Shown: positions 28,180 through 41,439, counted from the stretch's first letter. The stretch is DNA of 64,000 bases from Cyprinodon diabolis (GCA_030533445.1 CM060081.1:14205655-14269654); one strand, 5' to 3'. Notes: generated from the sequence alone by a model not told the origin. Numbers and translations are program-made.

Positions 28180-29168
28180 TGTCATGATGGGTTATGGAGG
28201 CAAGCCCAAGATGCAGAACACACACGGAGGAGGCAGGGAAAAAGTTCAAATGTTTATTAAAGGTTCTGAACACGAGAGAATAAACAGTTCTGAGAATGTT
28301 TCACTGAAGTCTTGACTGGGACCGGAGACTGTTGGTTAGCAGAGTTCATGAGAGGCTAAGCACTTAGCTTCAGGCTTAGCATGGCAGACCTGGATTTGAG
28401 CTTCCAGCTCACTGCACAGAACAACAGGAAATATCCATATAGGATTCTTCCGGCTGAGCTTCCAGCTCATTGCAGAGAAAAACAGGGAATATCCACATAG
28501 GAACCTTCATGTAAACTCCACATAGAGGTCTTCAGGTTAAATCCACATAGGAATCTTCAGGTTGGCTCACCAGGGCAGATACCAGGTTAAGCTCACCTAG
28601 AGCTTCAGACTAGAGGCAGGTTTCCTGTGATGCAGCTCTCCCAGAGCTTCAGGCCAGAGACAGGGTTCCAGTGAGGCAGTTCTCCCAGAGTTTGGCTCAC
28701 GAGGGCAGGCTAGGAAGGTTAAGCTCATCCAGAGCTTCACGAAGAGACAGGAGGTTAAGCTCATCCAGAGCTTCACGAAGAGACAGGAGGTTTAAGCTCA
28801 TCCAGAGCTTCACGAAGAGACAGGTTTTCCTGTGAGGCACAGACAAAGGAGAGATTAGAATCTGATCTCACACTAGAGATAACTAAGATTCTTCCAGAAA
28901 CAGAGGCTCAGGTTGCTAACCAACTAAGATCAACACTGCGGCATGGAAGCAAGGTCTGGCAGGAGCTTATAAAGGGAAGGTCTCCTAATGAGTAGATGGA
29001 AATCAGGTGTGCAGGAAGGTTCCAGCCCTAGGAGACCCATGGCGCACTCTGCTGGAGACAGGGGGTAATCTCCAGATCCCAACAGTAACTCCAGTCCTAA
29101 AAGAAAACAACAAAGAGCAGAAGAGGATCCTCGGCGCCGTCTGATGGGCAAGCCTGAGGATCCTAACA
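28180..29168 (-). mobile_element. solo LTR, 989 bp, perfect 5-bp duplication
   Basis: The block begins TGTCATGATGG and ends CCTAACA, giving TG...CA termini. GAAAT lies immediately outside both ends (28175-28179 and 29169-29173). On the minus strand there is a TATA-like CTTTATAAGC near 28967-28976 and an AATAAACATTTG polyadenylation-like motif near 28246-28257, in the order expected of a promoter and terminator within an LTR. A 36-bp tandem array sits inside. No internal region or second LTR is present, so it is read as a solo LTR left by recombination. Confidence 0.8.
28703..28813. repeat. 36-bp tandem array inside the solo LTR, three units
   Basis: AAGCTCATCCAGAGCTTCAC followed by GAAGAGACAGGAGGTT occurs three times in direct order with a single T added before the third unit. 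Looser relatives (CTCCCAGAGCTTCAG) precede it. Confidence 0.85.
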
Positions 29169-29173
29169 GAAAT

Positions 29174-29932
29174 ATGTTTGACTTGGGACTGAATGATCTT
29201 TGTTAATATACTCTTATATTCTGAACAGAATTTGTGGTGAATATATTCCATGTATGTGCAGAAATAACTGTTTGACCATGATTAGTGCTTGAATCACTCT
29301 TTCATCTATTGTTCTAACACACAGTTAGTAGGACTGTGTGTCATAAACACTATATAACAGCTGAAATAATATCAGATTAAATAAAATATCCCCCCCCCCC
29401 CCCCCCCTACCGGAGAGGGCAATAAACATCTTAAAGTATCAGAAATATAAATTCACAGCTGGTTGGGAATAGAAAAGAAGATAAAATCACAACACAGGCG
29501 ATTGGACTCCAAACACATCTGTATGTGGCAGGCCAAAGGCCCTCAAGGACTTGAGTTTTACAACTATATTAAAGACACTCTGAGATGTTTTAACTTTGGG
29601 ATGTCTGATGCTGGTTCTGTAACTAACCTACAAAACCTTAATGGGACAGCTCTTTTCGAACAGAGTTGTATAAAAACAGCTTCACTTTATTTCATAACTA
29701 TTGAAGTCCATTTGCTATTAATGCTATCCAATTTAAGAGGGGGATTAATAAAAATGTGCTCCATAGTTAAGACCTTTTTGTTTTTTGTGCATTTAGTAAA
29801 GATTTTCATCATAACAAATATTTATGCTACTGTGTTAGTCAATAGCATACAATTCCAATAACACACAACAGGGTTTAAGGTTGCAAAAGGAGTAAATGTG
29901 AAGTGTTTAAGAGGTGGGGAAACTCTAGGCAT
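29174..29932. other. non-coding stretch with poly-C tract
   Basis: No gene is recognised. A 132-codon open frame at 29463-29861 lacks any known motif. 29862-29915 (GGTTGCAAAAGGAGTAAATGTG) may be a remnant of a Tc1 3' end into which the SINE at 29933 inserted; GAATACTTTTGCAAG at 30129 would be its continuation. Confidence 0.35.
29390..29407. repeat. poly-C tract, 18 C
   Basis: An uninterrupted run of 18 C in otherwise AT-rich DNA. Its length should be treated as uncertain. Confidence 0.9.
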
Positions 29933-30117
29933 GCAGGTGGAACAGTGGTTAGTGCGCATGACCCATGTATGGAGGCCATAGGCCTCGACTCTGCCGAACC
30001 GGGTTCGAATCCGACCTGTGGTTCTTTGCCGCATGTCCCTCCTCCTCTCTCATACCCTCTTTCCTGTCTGCCTACTGTCAAAAAATAGAGCCACTAGTGC
30101 CGTCATAAAAACTAAAA
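29933..30117 (+). mobile_element. tRNA-derived SINE, plus strand
   Basis: An A-box-like TGGAACAGTGG (29938-29948) and a perfect B-box GGTTCGAATCC (30002-30012) mark an internal RNA polymerase III promoter. The spacing is longer than in a true tRNA. The body CTTTGCCGCATGTCCCTCCTCCTCTC and the tail CTGTCAAAAAATAGAGCCACTAGTGCC are typical of a widespread fish SINE. It encodes no protein and depends on a LINE for movement. No clear target duplication was found. It is not a functional tRNA gene, because no cloverleaf forms between the boxes. Confidence 0.8.
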
Positions 30118-33100
30118 ACAAGAGCTGAGAATACTTTTGCAAGAAACAGTATGTGTGGTCTCATGGTTGTTTTGCTGTTACACAAGCCTCTAACTAATTG
30201 GAAATCACTTCTTTATAGGTGTGTTGATATGTTTTAGAGCCATGCTTACCAACATGTAGTTTCAACTGGAAGAGGAGTCCTCTTCTTGAAATCCATTTGT
30301 TTGCTCTGTTTTCTACATTTCAACTCAATCACAAAGCTCACAAGGTTCAAGAGCAGGAACAACTGCAACTTTGGTAAATTGCTAGTCATTTTCTCAGGAG
30401 AGGCAACACTTACTGGGAACCCTGTCAATTCCATTAGGAGTATGATCCCATTTGTGAAAGGAGTGTGTTTATGTTGGATGATACACACTATCAAATAGCT
30501 CTTTTTTTCAGAGGAATCCTCAGTTCTCCTAGAAAGTGCATGATGTAAACTGTAAACCAGAACATAGGCTACAAAATGTAAATCTGAAACACAGGGTGTA
30601 TGTCCTTTATTGCGAAGGCCTGGTTTTAGAATTACAGCTGGGTTTGTTTATGACTCCATCCAGTCACTACTCCTTCCTTGTAATTGATTTCCTCAGTACA
30701 ATCTATGTAAAAGTGTTACACAGGTAGTAGATTGGCTTAAAATTAAAAGACTGGGAGATAAGTTATTCAGAAGTTGTTCAATCCCAACAATATGGAAACC
30801 TTAGTCAAACTCTCTTTAAATAAGAAAACTTTAAAATGGGAAACTAAGGGTTTTCAAAAAAAAATATATATATACTGATTATGAGATTTGTTTAAGGTCA
30901 ATCTGCCATTGTAATAACTCCAAATTTGTAAATGAGACAACGACTTCCCTATAGTGGTTGCCATCTGTAGGGATTAACTGGCTTCATAGCATGTAAATAT
31001 AAAAGAGTTAAAATGTATCATAAAGAAAAAAAATGCTAAAACATTGACCAAAACTTGCCAGGGTGAGGCAAAAAAAAAAAAAAGTTAAAGAAACATTCTA
31101 AAAGTTACAATTATAACTCTTTGATAAAATTCAACTGTCCACAATGCTGTATTTTTCTCTTAGCCTCCTTCAAGTTGAAGATTCCAGCTTCATTTTTCAG
31201 GCTCCATTGTAGATTAATGTACACCCAGAGGCAGTTTAGAAATAGGCTTACCTTTACAACTGTGTGACAAAGCTGTTTTTGCTAAAGAAATAAACCCAAG
31301 GCTGAGAAAAGGAAACTGTCTGGATTAGGAACCTTAGGGTCTACTTTTTGCTTTTTGTAAACAACGTGGGTATGTCAGAATCTTTAAGACATGATCTCCA
31401 GGTCCATCAGGGGGCATCAGGTGGGAAGCACCTTGGACAGTATTGCTAGGGAGAGCTTTGTCTTAGTTTCCCTTATTGCAGTGTTACCCCTTCAACTGGA
31501 TGTCAAATAACAGAGTGGAGCCAGTACAGAGATTAGATCAATTGCTAATCACCTGGTTAAGCAATTGGAGGGGTCACAAACCTTTTAAACCTCTTAACAT
31601 CCACCTCATTTTGGGTAATCCTCGCCTATTTTGCATACCCTAATGAAAAAGCACATAACTTAGGACCTGTAAGCCCAGATTAGATGTGCAATACATTATT
31701 ATAAAATTGGGTGATTAGAACACAGACCCACCTGCATCAGTTCAAACATGACTAAAAGTTGATGTTTTTTTATTCTCGAAATGATAGGTCTTTTTTGAAC
31801 AGCAGTAATAAAGACTTTCTTGAGAAAAAGCAGGTTTCATTGTATTATAGGTGTTCTACATCATGTCAACCACAAATGCAGAAAATTTAATACCTCTAGC
31901 CATATCAGTTCCAGAGCTGTGGGATTTGGAACTTTTGGTGTCAGCTTGGAGGTGCGCACAATGGCTCCACCTGTTGGTAAAAAGTTTACCGGTGGAATTT
32001 TATGCATTCTGGATTATTACCCCCAATTAAGGTCCACGGCGACCCAGTGGGTTTTAAGAGAGATACTTCATGGTCACTGAGTTATAGGAAAAGCTACCAA
32101 TACTTACCTGGGAGCTTAAGGAGTCAGCGATCATTTAAACATATTTTCATCGTAATTTCTAATTTTCCTATAGATATTATAATCTCTATAAATTTTCTAT
32201 ATAATTAATATGATGAAATACTTCATAAATGATTAAAACAGCAGAGCTATAGAATAGAATAGAATTTCACACTTAGCCTCCTGATGAGTTGTTTATACAA
32301 GATGCTGAGAGCATCCGATGTGGTCCTGGAGGGCCCCTTGGTGACTGCGGACACCGCATTGGTGACCCCTGAGCCAACGGAATGAAAAAAAAAACTAGGC
32401 AGGGATTTTACTTTGTGGACCTGAATTCTGATATAAGCTGAAAACATATTTATGGATGGATGGATGGATGGATGGATTTCATCTAGAGTAACCCTGCTGT
32501 TAGCCTACACACACAAGCAATGCAGATTGAACTTTTATTTTTAAGCAATTTAGTAAGCATAATCATAACATTGGATTGCCCAGGTTTTTTTTATTGACTT
32601 ATGAAAATTAGTCATGGACCAGTGAGTTCAGGGAGCGATGGAGTCAACTCACCTAACTATTGCTCAGCAGATTCATGCAGCTCTGCCGTCCTTGCTTTAT
32701 ACACCGCTTGGGAGAAACAGTCTTCTTTCCATCCATTGGCATTGGCTCACTCTCCCTCTCTTACACCTTCACTTGCCCCATCCCAGCACACAGGAACAAG
32801 ACTTCATGACTTTTTAAATATCTACAACATCTTGGGACTCCTTGACTGAGTTAGAGTTATTTTTGTGTGATCAATGTTTTCAAGGCTCAACATGCCACTT
32901 TAATTAGGATATCATCTCTCCCCTCCAGGATTTACTTGGGGAAGTGTACCTTCTTCTTTTCACTTATCTGCTTTCACCTTTTGTCCTGCACTTTTCCCTT
33001 CATATCACCCTTTCCCTGAAGTGTTTGGGTGTTATTGAAGTCTTTGCCATGAGAGATCTCTACCCAGCAAAAAGTGCAGAAAAACTCTATGGTGTTGGAA

Positions 33101-33466
33101 AAAAAATGTTTGACAGAAACATCATGATGCAAAGAGGAAGGCAAGGCCAGGGCAAAGCAAATGGAAGAGGTGAGTGCAGTCTCAACTGAAATATACACCT
33201 CTGTCAAATCAAGATATGGACTTGATATATGTATTTGCATGTATTTTCAGTCTGCTGTGTGGTGAAGAGACTGTGACACCTACAAACAGAGGCATATGGT
33301 ACTGGATCCTAAAGGCAAGATTGTGAATTTTTAGTTTATGCTCACACAATGCTGCTTCACACCTTACTTAGGGGTGCGAGGCTGTAAAAAATGCTAAAAA
33401 AAACAACAATTATTCAGAAGAACAACTGAATGTTTTTTTTTTTAACTAAATTTGGATTTTGAAGAC
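30118..33466. other. non-coding stretch
   Basis: No gene recognised. 32241-32478 lies between a GAATA repeat and a GGAT repeat and could be a worn retroposon. The open frame 32944-33189 has no known domain. Confidence 0.4.
32450..32476. repeat. short (GGAT)n microsatellite
   Basis: About six units of ATGG/GGAT. Confidence 0.9.
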
Positions 33467-34071
33467 CTAGGGCGGGATCTATCAAAGGTTTGCGTGTATA
33501 AAAACATAGCTATTTCACTGCGCACGCTGAAAAATGTAGAAACTGATCTATCAACAGCGTGCTAAAAGGATTTGGTCTTTAAAACGTGCTAAATAGCGCC
33601 TCTTATCCATTTAGTACTTTTTCTGCAATGAATATGCAATATGGGGCGTTTACACGCAAAAGTGCGTCTTGTGCAGTGTTGGGGACGTTACTTTGAAAAA
33701 GTAATTAGTTATAGTTACTAGTTACTTCTCCCAAAAAGTAACTGAGTTACTTACTGAGTTACTCCACAATAAAAGTAACTAGTTACTAGTAAAAGTAACT
33801 ATTGCGTTACTTTTGCGTTTCTCGCCCCCGTAACCCTCACCACCCAGCCCCCACCTTCTCGCCGTGTGTTTCCAAAGCCAGCTGAATAGAGCGGACGACA
33901 AAGACAAGAACCTGCAGAGAGTTTAGCATTTATTGCAACTCAACGTAAATGACATCAGGGGGGAACGCCATGTGAAGTTTTTTAACAGGGCATTCAGATC
34001 TGGTGAAATTAATAACTGGGGATATCTAATTCTGAAATCCTGTGTGTTTGGGTTGTTATAGATACTGCAAC

Positions 34072-34862
<791 letters not shown>

Positions 34863-34968
34863 AAGATGTATACTCTGCGTGTGACATAAAATATGGATCT
34901 CCATCCCTGCCACAAAGGCCATCAAATAATGTTTAAAATAAAAATACAGTAGGTTGAAAAGGCAGAGT

Positions 34969-35040
34969 ATCCATCCATCCATCCATCCATCCATCCATCC
35001 ATCCATCCATCCATCCATCCATCCATCCATCCATCCATCC
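34969..35040. repeat. (ATCC)n microsatellite, about 18 units
   Basis: An uninterrupted run of CCAT/ATCC, 107 bp beyond the ATCT array and inside the same hAT-like insertion. Confidence 0.95.
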
Positions 35041-35754
35041 AGATTTCTCCCTTTCATTTGATCGTTCACGCTCTCCATAGTTCTCCTGTGGCGCGAGCAC
35101 AGGGCGACTGGTGCGCGCCTTTAGCGAGCATGCGCGTTTCCTGTCGCTTGTGCGGTGACTCGTGCCACCTGCGCTGTGCGGAGATGCAGAGGAAACCGTA
35201 TGTGATGGGGAAACGCAGCTCGACGTAACACCGGTATTTCTATCAGGAAAACGCTGTTTTGCTGCTGGATCCTCCTCACTCTCCATCTCTCTGTGTGTGC
35301 TGTCCGTTAACACCCACCAGCGGAAACACCCACCTACCAACTGACAGACGGAATCTCACTATACATCAGCCATTCTCATCCTCCCCTCTCCCATGACAAG
35401 GCGCGCACCTCTGGATGACCTAAAAAATAATCTTTAATATCTCTTAAACAAAAGTAGCACAATATTTTTTTTTCTGCACAAATCTGAACTAACGTTGCAC
35501 TAACCATTCAGTCTATTTGCAGAGTTTTTTGACGTGGGTGGGGTGTCAGCTTCACGCAGCTGCGCACGAGTCCTATCATGAAAAAAGGTTCATTGTGCGA
35601 CCCGAGTAACGCGCAGTAACGGAGTGTCTGCAATGGTAACTGCGTTATAGTTACAGTCAAAGTAATTAGTTAGATTACTCGTTACTAAAACAAGGTAACG
35701 GCGTTATGAACGGTATCTGACTCTATATTTAACACGTTTTAAAAGAAGGTGCAA

Positions 35755-36185
35755 ATGGTCTGTATGCGTAATTGCGCACACATGGCAGCGGTTATTGTCG
35801 CAAGAAGGAGACATCGAAATGAAGCAAGGAGACGCAGAGAATGCATTTTTTCACTCTGTGTGAATATTTTTGGAATGAATGAGGAAACGATCATCAAAAC
35901 ATATCGTTTATCCAGCATTGCCATTTTGGAGCTGTTGGGGGAACTCCGAATGGATTTGGAGCCAGCCACAAGGAGGACCCTCGCAATACCAGATATCACA
36001 AAACTCCTTGCAACATTGGATCTCCCAATCTAGTTTTTCAGAAGTGCTGTCTGACGTTCGAAATGCCATGTCGCCCTGACGCCCTAACGGAGAACCCCGA
36101 CCTCCCCCCTGCGCCTGTGGATCAACATGCCAATGCTGCGGGGATGCGTACGCGCAGTAATCTCATCCAGAGTCACTTCTTGTGA
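35755..36185 (+). pseudogene. internally deleted Harbinger transposase
   Basis: The first part (35755-36033) reads as the N-terminal segment of a HARBI1-like DDE nuclease: an arginine-rich start (RRRHRNEARRRRE), then YRLSSIAILELLGEL and DLEPATRRTLAIPD, matching the conserved YRL...L...L..DL.P.TRR pattern. It ends at a stop. In another frame, 36049-36185 reads as the extreme C-terminus, ending GMRTRSNLIQSHFL and a stop, like the G...R..LI..HF end of these proteins. The catalytic core that should lie between (roughly 200 residues) is absent, so no DDE triad exists. The gene cannot make an active enzyme. Transcription of this region would at most give a truncated protein. Confidence 0.75.
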
Positions 36186-36274
36186 GCCATTTGGTATGTG
36201 CATTTTTCTACAGGCCAATACAGTGAAGTGGAGATTCACCCACATACCACCTTTGGCAATAAAGGTTGCCAAAG

Positions 36275-36280
<6 letters not shown>

Positions 36281-36324
<44 letters not shown>

Positions 36325-36330
36325 GGGGGG
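36281..36330. repeat. (AT)n, poly-T and G7 tract
   Basis: An AT dinucleotide run of about 28 bp passes into about 18 T and then seven G, inside the right part of the Harbinger-like element. Confidence 0.9.
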
Positions 36331-36572
36331 GTCACTGTAAGATTTAAATTTCTTAATGCACTAGTTTGTACAAACTACTTTGCCGCAAACCACAAAACGC
36401 GCAAAACCATCATTTAAATAGGAAGTCTCAAACAGTTTTGCACCTGCCACCAGTTACGCAATCGCTCTTGTTAAATCACCCGCAAACCATGGTTCAGCCC
36501 CTCGCGCAAAATTCCAGTTTGCGAGAGCAAATTACTGCACGCAAAATTGGATCTTGATAAATCCGGCCCCTA

Positions 36573-37225
36573 GTGTGGAGAACTCTAGCTAAAACAATTT
36601 GAGACGGCATGCTCCTTTTTCCTCTGTTTTCTCTATTTTTTTGGATCAGAGTATAAAGTTGTTTATCAAAAGCTCTCTCTGTGCTCCGTGTAAACCGGCT
36701 TTGCAAATATCACTGCCCATTCCCCCATGTAAAAAGCTCCCATGCTGAAACCAGTAAGAGAAAACAGAGGGAGAAAAGGACATGGCGGGATCGCTTTAGA
36801 GATGGGGCTTTTTTTTGGTGAATACATGCAACCCAGATTCGAAAAGTATTCCTTGTCTATTCCAAAAGCTCTCCTGTGGCAACAAACAAAGGTTTGAAGG
36901 AAAAGATAAGATGAACGAACGGCTGAATAAGAAACAAAAGGTAACCTGTGTGGCCTGACCCAATACCTCACAGACCCCTTTGAACCAATTTAAACATCTT
37001 TTTTTTCTTCTGACTCTTCCCTTTCAGACATGAGACCTGAAAAAGAAAGTCATTCTTTTATCTGCCCTAAATGCCATTTTGACATCCAAAGATTTTAGCT
37101 CAGTAGACTTTGGACTGCATAGGTAAGGTGAGAATTGCCAAGAGCAAAAAAGAGTACATGTATTTAATACAACCCCCTTGAAATGTCTCCCCATTTCCTA
37201 TCCCCTCTTAGGAGGTATGACTCTG
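36573..37225. other. non-coding stretch
   Basis: No gene or repeat recognised between the Harbinger-like and hAT elements. Confidence 0.45.
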
Positions 37226-37233
37226 CTGAATTA

Positions 37234-38175
37234 AAGGGGTGTAAATCACACCCATCGGGGCGATTCGATTCAGTATCGATTTCCTCAGCCAACGATTCGA
37301 TTATTTTAAATACTCAAGAATAAACCACGATATGATTTGATTGTTGTTGTTTTTTTTTAAAACCTTACAGGCTAGACAATGTTTCAAATTTGAAATAAAT
37401 CAATGAAAGCTGTAATATTGTTATGCATTTTTTGAGAAACAACAGCAAATAACAGAAGTAGAAAAGTTGTACTCCACCTATTCCTATTAAAACCTCATTC
37501 ACTGAAAAATAGTAATACCCTTGCCTTATAGATTCTGAAAGGCCTTGCATCAAGAAATACTGCACAAAATCAGTGCAATGAGTGCAATTCAAAACCTCGG
37601 CTCCAGACATCCCCGCCCCCTCCACAGACCCTCCGCTGCACCTCTCCCAAATTATGGCTGACTGCAGACAGTGCCACAGACAGGAGGCTGGCTTGTTTTG
37701 TTTTTTTGACCGAAATTGCGGGAAACATCTCGTGAAGTTTGACCAGCTAGAAGAGCGAGGTGCGCGAGAAGGCTGGGACCCTTTTTCCACCTAGATCTGC
37801 GCTCTTTTCGGCCCCTAATGTCGCTCCATCGTCGGACTAAACTCGCCCCCACTTCCTCACCGCCTCAGCCGTATCTAGACCCACAGTGTGTAGCACAGAC
37901 CACGGTTCAATATTGTGCATAAATCAAAAATGTCTTTGTCAAGCTTACTGCAACACACTGCTGTAAAAGTATAACCAGGAAGCGAGGTAGGAGGTCAAAA
38001 TAGGTTTAGCTCTACCGCAGCACGGAAGGGAGAATTACGCCAGGAGCAAATGGATAAAAATAGACCAGAGGAAAAAAAAAACATGAATCGATACTCTTGC
38101 GGAAGTATCGATGCATCGGATCGTCGGCTGTTGGATCTATGCATCGATACAAAACGATTATCATTTACACCCCTA
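37234..38175. mobile_element. non-autonomous hAT element, 942 bp, perfect 8-bp duplication
   Basis: Left end AAGGGGTGTAAATCAC; right end, reversed, TAGGGGTGTAAATGA. CTGAATTA flanks both sides exactly (37226-37233 and 38176-38183), the 8-bp duplication of hAT elements. Sub-terminal ATCGAT and GATTCGATT words are spread over both ends (37262-37310 and 38090-38155), as in many hAT elements where transposase binds short repeated motifs. The open frame of 141 codons at 37365-37790 shows no hAT transposase or dimerisation motif. Confidence 0.85.
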
Positions 38176-38183
38176 CTGAATTA

Positions 38184-41100
38184 TCTCCCCATATTCAGTT
38201 AACCACAAATCTGTTAAAAACCGTCAAGGACTGTATGATCTGTTATTTGTTCAATTTCAGTTAGCTTTTTAAGAGTAACACTTTCTTACTAAATTAACAC
38301 TGGCATAAGCCGCAATGGCATCTTTAAGAATTTAGTTATTCTAGGCAAATTTAAGTCTGACTTGGTCTTAGACCCTCTGTATCTAGTGGTTAGCTTCAAC
38401 TTCCTCGACCATCTAATCTGGGTTTGTAGTAAATGAAAGGCATTTATCATCCAGCTTTTTTAAGAAACTATGATATCCTTGCTACCTATAGCAATATTTT
38501 AGAGAATATATATGATGATTGGGATTGATAACAAAGCACATATCATATTCTTATCCCCAGCTGGCAACGCTTACACTCCAAAAATTCATCAGCCCATACA
38601 TCTGGACTACATCAACAGAACAATGAGAGAATTACAAAATCCCCATTGTAGAAAAAAAGCTTGCTCTCCACTCGTTTTTTTTTTTTTTAATAGCAGCATA
38701 CAGTATCAGCAAAATTACTGCAGCTTGGAGTTAACACTGCAGCAGCCTTGCTAGAGTGTGTCAAGCCCAGAGGGGTTTAAAGCTTTGATCTAAAGCACAA
38801 TACCCGCTGTGTGAGAGAGGGAGGGAGAGTGTGTGCACACACATGCACGCACACAAATGAGCACTCATTCTACGAACGAGAAAACACCGTCTCTCTCCCT
38901 TGCACGTAAAATCCCCTTTGATATAGTTCCAAGCTTTTAGGGATGATTAGGAGAGGGGACTGAGCTAAGGTCTAGAGTGATAGGAGGAAGTAGAAGCCTG
39001 CTGCTCTTTAGTTAGAGGAAACCAATACTCTGTCTGTAGATAGAGCGGTAATTATGCTCAAGGGTTGAGGTTAGGGAGGAGTGGAAGCCTACGAGAGAGA
39101 GGGAGATAGAGAGAGAGAGAAAGACTTGGCTGGAGGGTTGATGTCTGATTTCTCACTGCGTCACCTCCAGCACACTGCAATTAAAATTTCTCCAGAGGGT
39201 CTGTGTTTATTTCCGTGCATATGTTTGTGAGTGGCTGAGGTGAGCACACGGATATATATGCTGCGATGAAAGGTGTAGATTTCATATTGCGCTGCATAAA
39301 TGTATCTGAAGATAATCCTATGCAGTCTGAACAACTTGTGTTTGGTTGTGCGTGTGTGTGCGGGTGGGTGGGGGTGCTTCGCCTGTTAGCTGAATCCACT
39401 CCAACACTTGTTGGTGGTCTAAGAGCTATGAAATATTGATGTCCTCCTCTTCTTAATGATTCATAAATAGTATGGTGATACTTAGACTCTGCTTCTTCTC
39501 TTGGCTTGGTTAAGGAGAAAAATGAGCAAGGAAGAGCCGCCATGCATTTCAGTTCGCCGCCTGCAAAGAGCTGAGGGATCACAGTGTCAGTAAACAGTAT
39601 TCATAAACACATGCTCTCCAAGGGAAAGTGTCTCTAGCCTTGGTATCTAGAATTGGGCTGCGTGAGAGCATCTTCTAACTGCCTATACTGGCACAACGCA
39701 TATTATCAGCTTAAGTAAACAGGAATCCAGGGTTTGCTTTGTTTGCTGTGATAAACACTCAATTATAGGGAAAAAGTCGGTGAAACTTTTCTCTCTCTTT
39801 CTTATTTTCTCTACTGCTAGATAAGGAAGGGAAAACCTGGTTCTAATACATGCTCATCTTAAACAAACTGATTCGCATTATGTTTGTTTTATTTATTTAT
39901 CATCCGGCATCGATCTGTGTCGCCGAATCACCACCTGGGACTAAATGAAAAAGAAAATGAGCTCCTCACTCTAACTCTTTATCTCTCTCTCTTCTCAACC
40001 CCACAATCCCTCACCTTTCCTTATTTTCATTCAATAGCACTTAAGGAGATGGTGACATTAATATTAACATAAAGAATAAATTCACAGTGGGGGAAAACTG
40101 GCTTATTTTCACACTGACAGACACCCTGACTCATAGGAGAGCTAATACTGACTCATCAGCTGGACCAGTTGGATGTCTATTTACAATAATAGGTGAGGTA
40201 ATAAACCACAGAGCTCTACTTATTTGCCTCTTAGAGTAATTCATTGGACTGACTGGCTTTAACGTGAAAACATGTCTTCTCACTGCGTGAGCTTCAACTC
40301 ATGCCTACGATAAGCGTCAACATAATCCCCTTTATTCTAGACACGGCCGTAATGAGGCCAAGGCTTTAGCTGGAGGTGAGTTTTGAGTTAGAGAGGTGTA
40401 GGAATTGAGCAAACACAGATTTATCGTAATAAAACAGTTTGACTTAACCTGTGTAATTAGATGGTTGGAATATGGAAATTTTAATAGTTTTTTTTTGCAA
40501 AAGTATCATTACCTGTAAAAGCTTGTTAGCTTTTATTTTTACTGTAAAAAGTAAAAGCAGTGTATCGCTAGGGTGAGGGTGGTGTTGGAAACTAACTTAA
40601 AAACAACTTGGAGTTTTGAAGCAGAAGGACAAATATACATTCTATTTTGAATAACACCATGACTTGAAAAATGTCTCAAAATAAGGAATACCTTTCTTGG
40701 AAAATCCTGTGCAACCGACTCAATTCGCTTAATTAGTCCCGCAATGCGAAATAAATTTAAATTTAATTCCAGCTTTTTTTTGAAATGCTTAGTTTTTAGA
40801 GAACATTAGCAAACAAGCAGCAAAGAGCATTTTGGAGACAAAGTTATGTAAATGTTTAAAGCATTATTAGGTTTTAAAAACTATATTTTAATCCACTAAA
40901 AGAATAAAATGCAACTCTATTAAGGCATGGCTGTAGATCGAGGAAAGTAAGTGGCCCGAGGTTACTTTAGAAGCTTTAGAAGGGTTTGTTAACAGGATAA
41001 ATTTAAGCTGTGCACACACAGGGTTGCAAAAAAACACTGCAAAAAAGCAAACAAAAAAAAGAGCTATTGTAAGAAAATCTTGTTTACCCCAGTTTATGTA

Positions 41101-41435
41101 AATTACAAAGAAGAATGTGCCACGCATTGATGAGGAGAGAATACTTTTTGGCCTTTACACAAAATGGTATAGGTGGAAATAAAACTGCACCTAACTAATA
41201 ACAATTATGGTATGGAAAAGCTATTATTTAACAAGGGGAGGCAAGCTATTTAGAGCTGATTAAAAATGGATGAAAGTAAATTCATGACAATGCTTTAATA
41301 AAAACCAGATTCTTAGCTGTTCATGATTTGAGCACAAGAGATGAGATTGAGATTCCAATATAAATCCAAGTGAGAACCTGTTGTAAGACTGATGATTACA
41401 AAAGCTTCTATTCAATCTGACCCAACTCTGAGACA
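38184..41435. other. non-coding stretch with simple-sequence patches
   Basis: Poly-T near 38677, GT/CA-rich sequence near 38825-38860 and GA-rich sequence at 39090-39125. No gene is recognised. 39660-39760 carries a forkhead-like GTAAACA, which alone means little. Confidence 0.45.
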
Positions 41436-41439
41436 TTAT

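Noticed and set aside
29463..29861. 132-codon open frame on the plus strand
   Set aside because: No motif; overlaps likely Tc1 remnant sequence.
29938..30012. tRNA gene suggested by A-box and B-box
   Set aside because: No cloverleaf can be folded with the given spacing and the sequence continues into a SINE body and tail.
32096..32112. AATACTTACCTGGGAG, identical in part to the 5' end of U1 snRNA
   Set aside because: The match stops after about 14 bases and nothing further resembles U1; no Sm site or promoter elements were seen. Probably chance.
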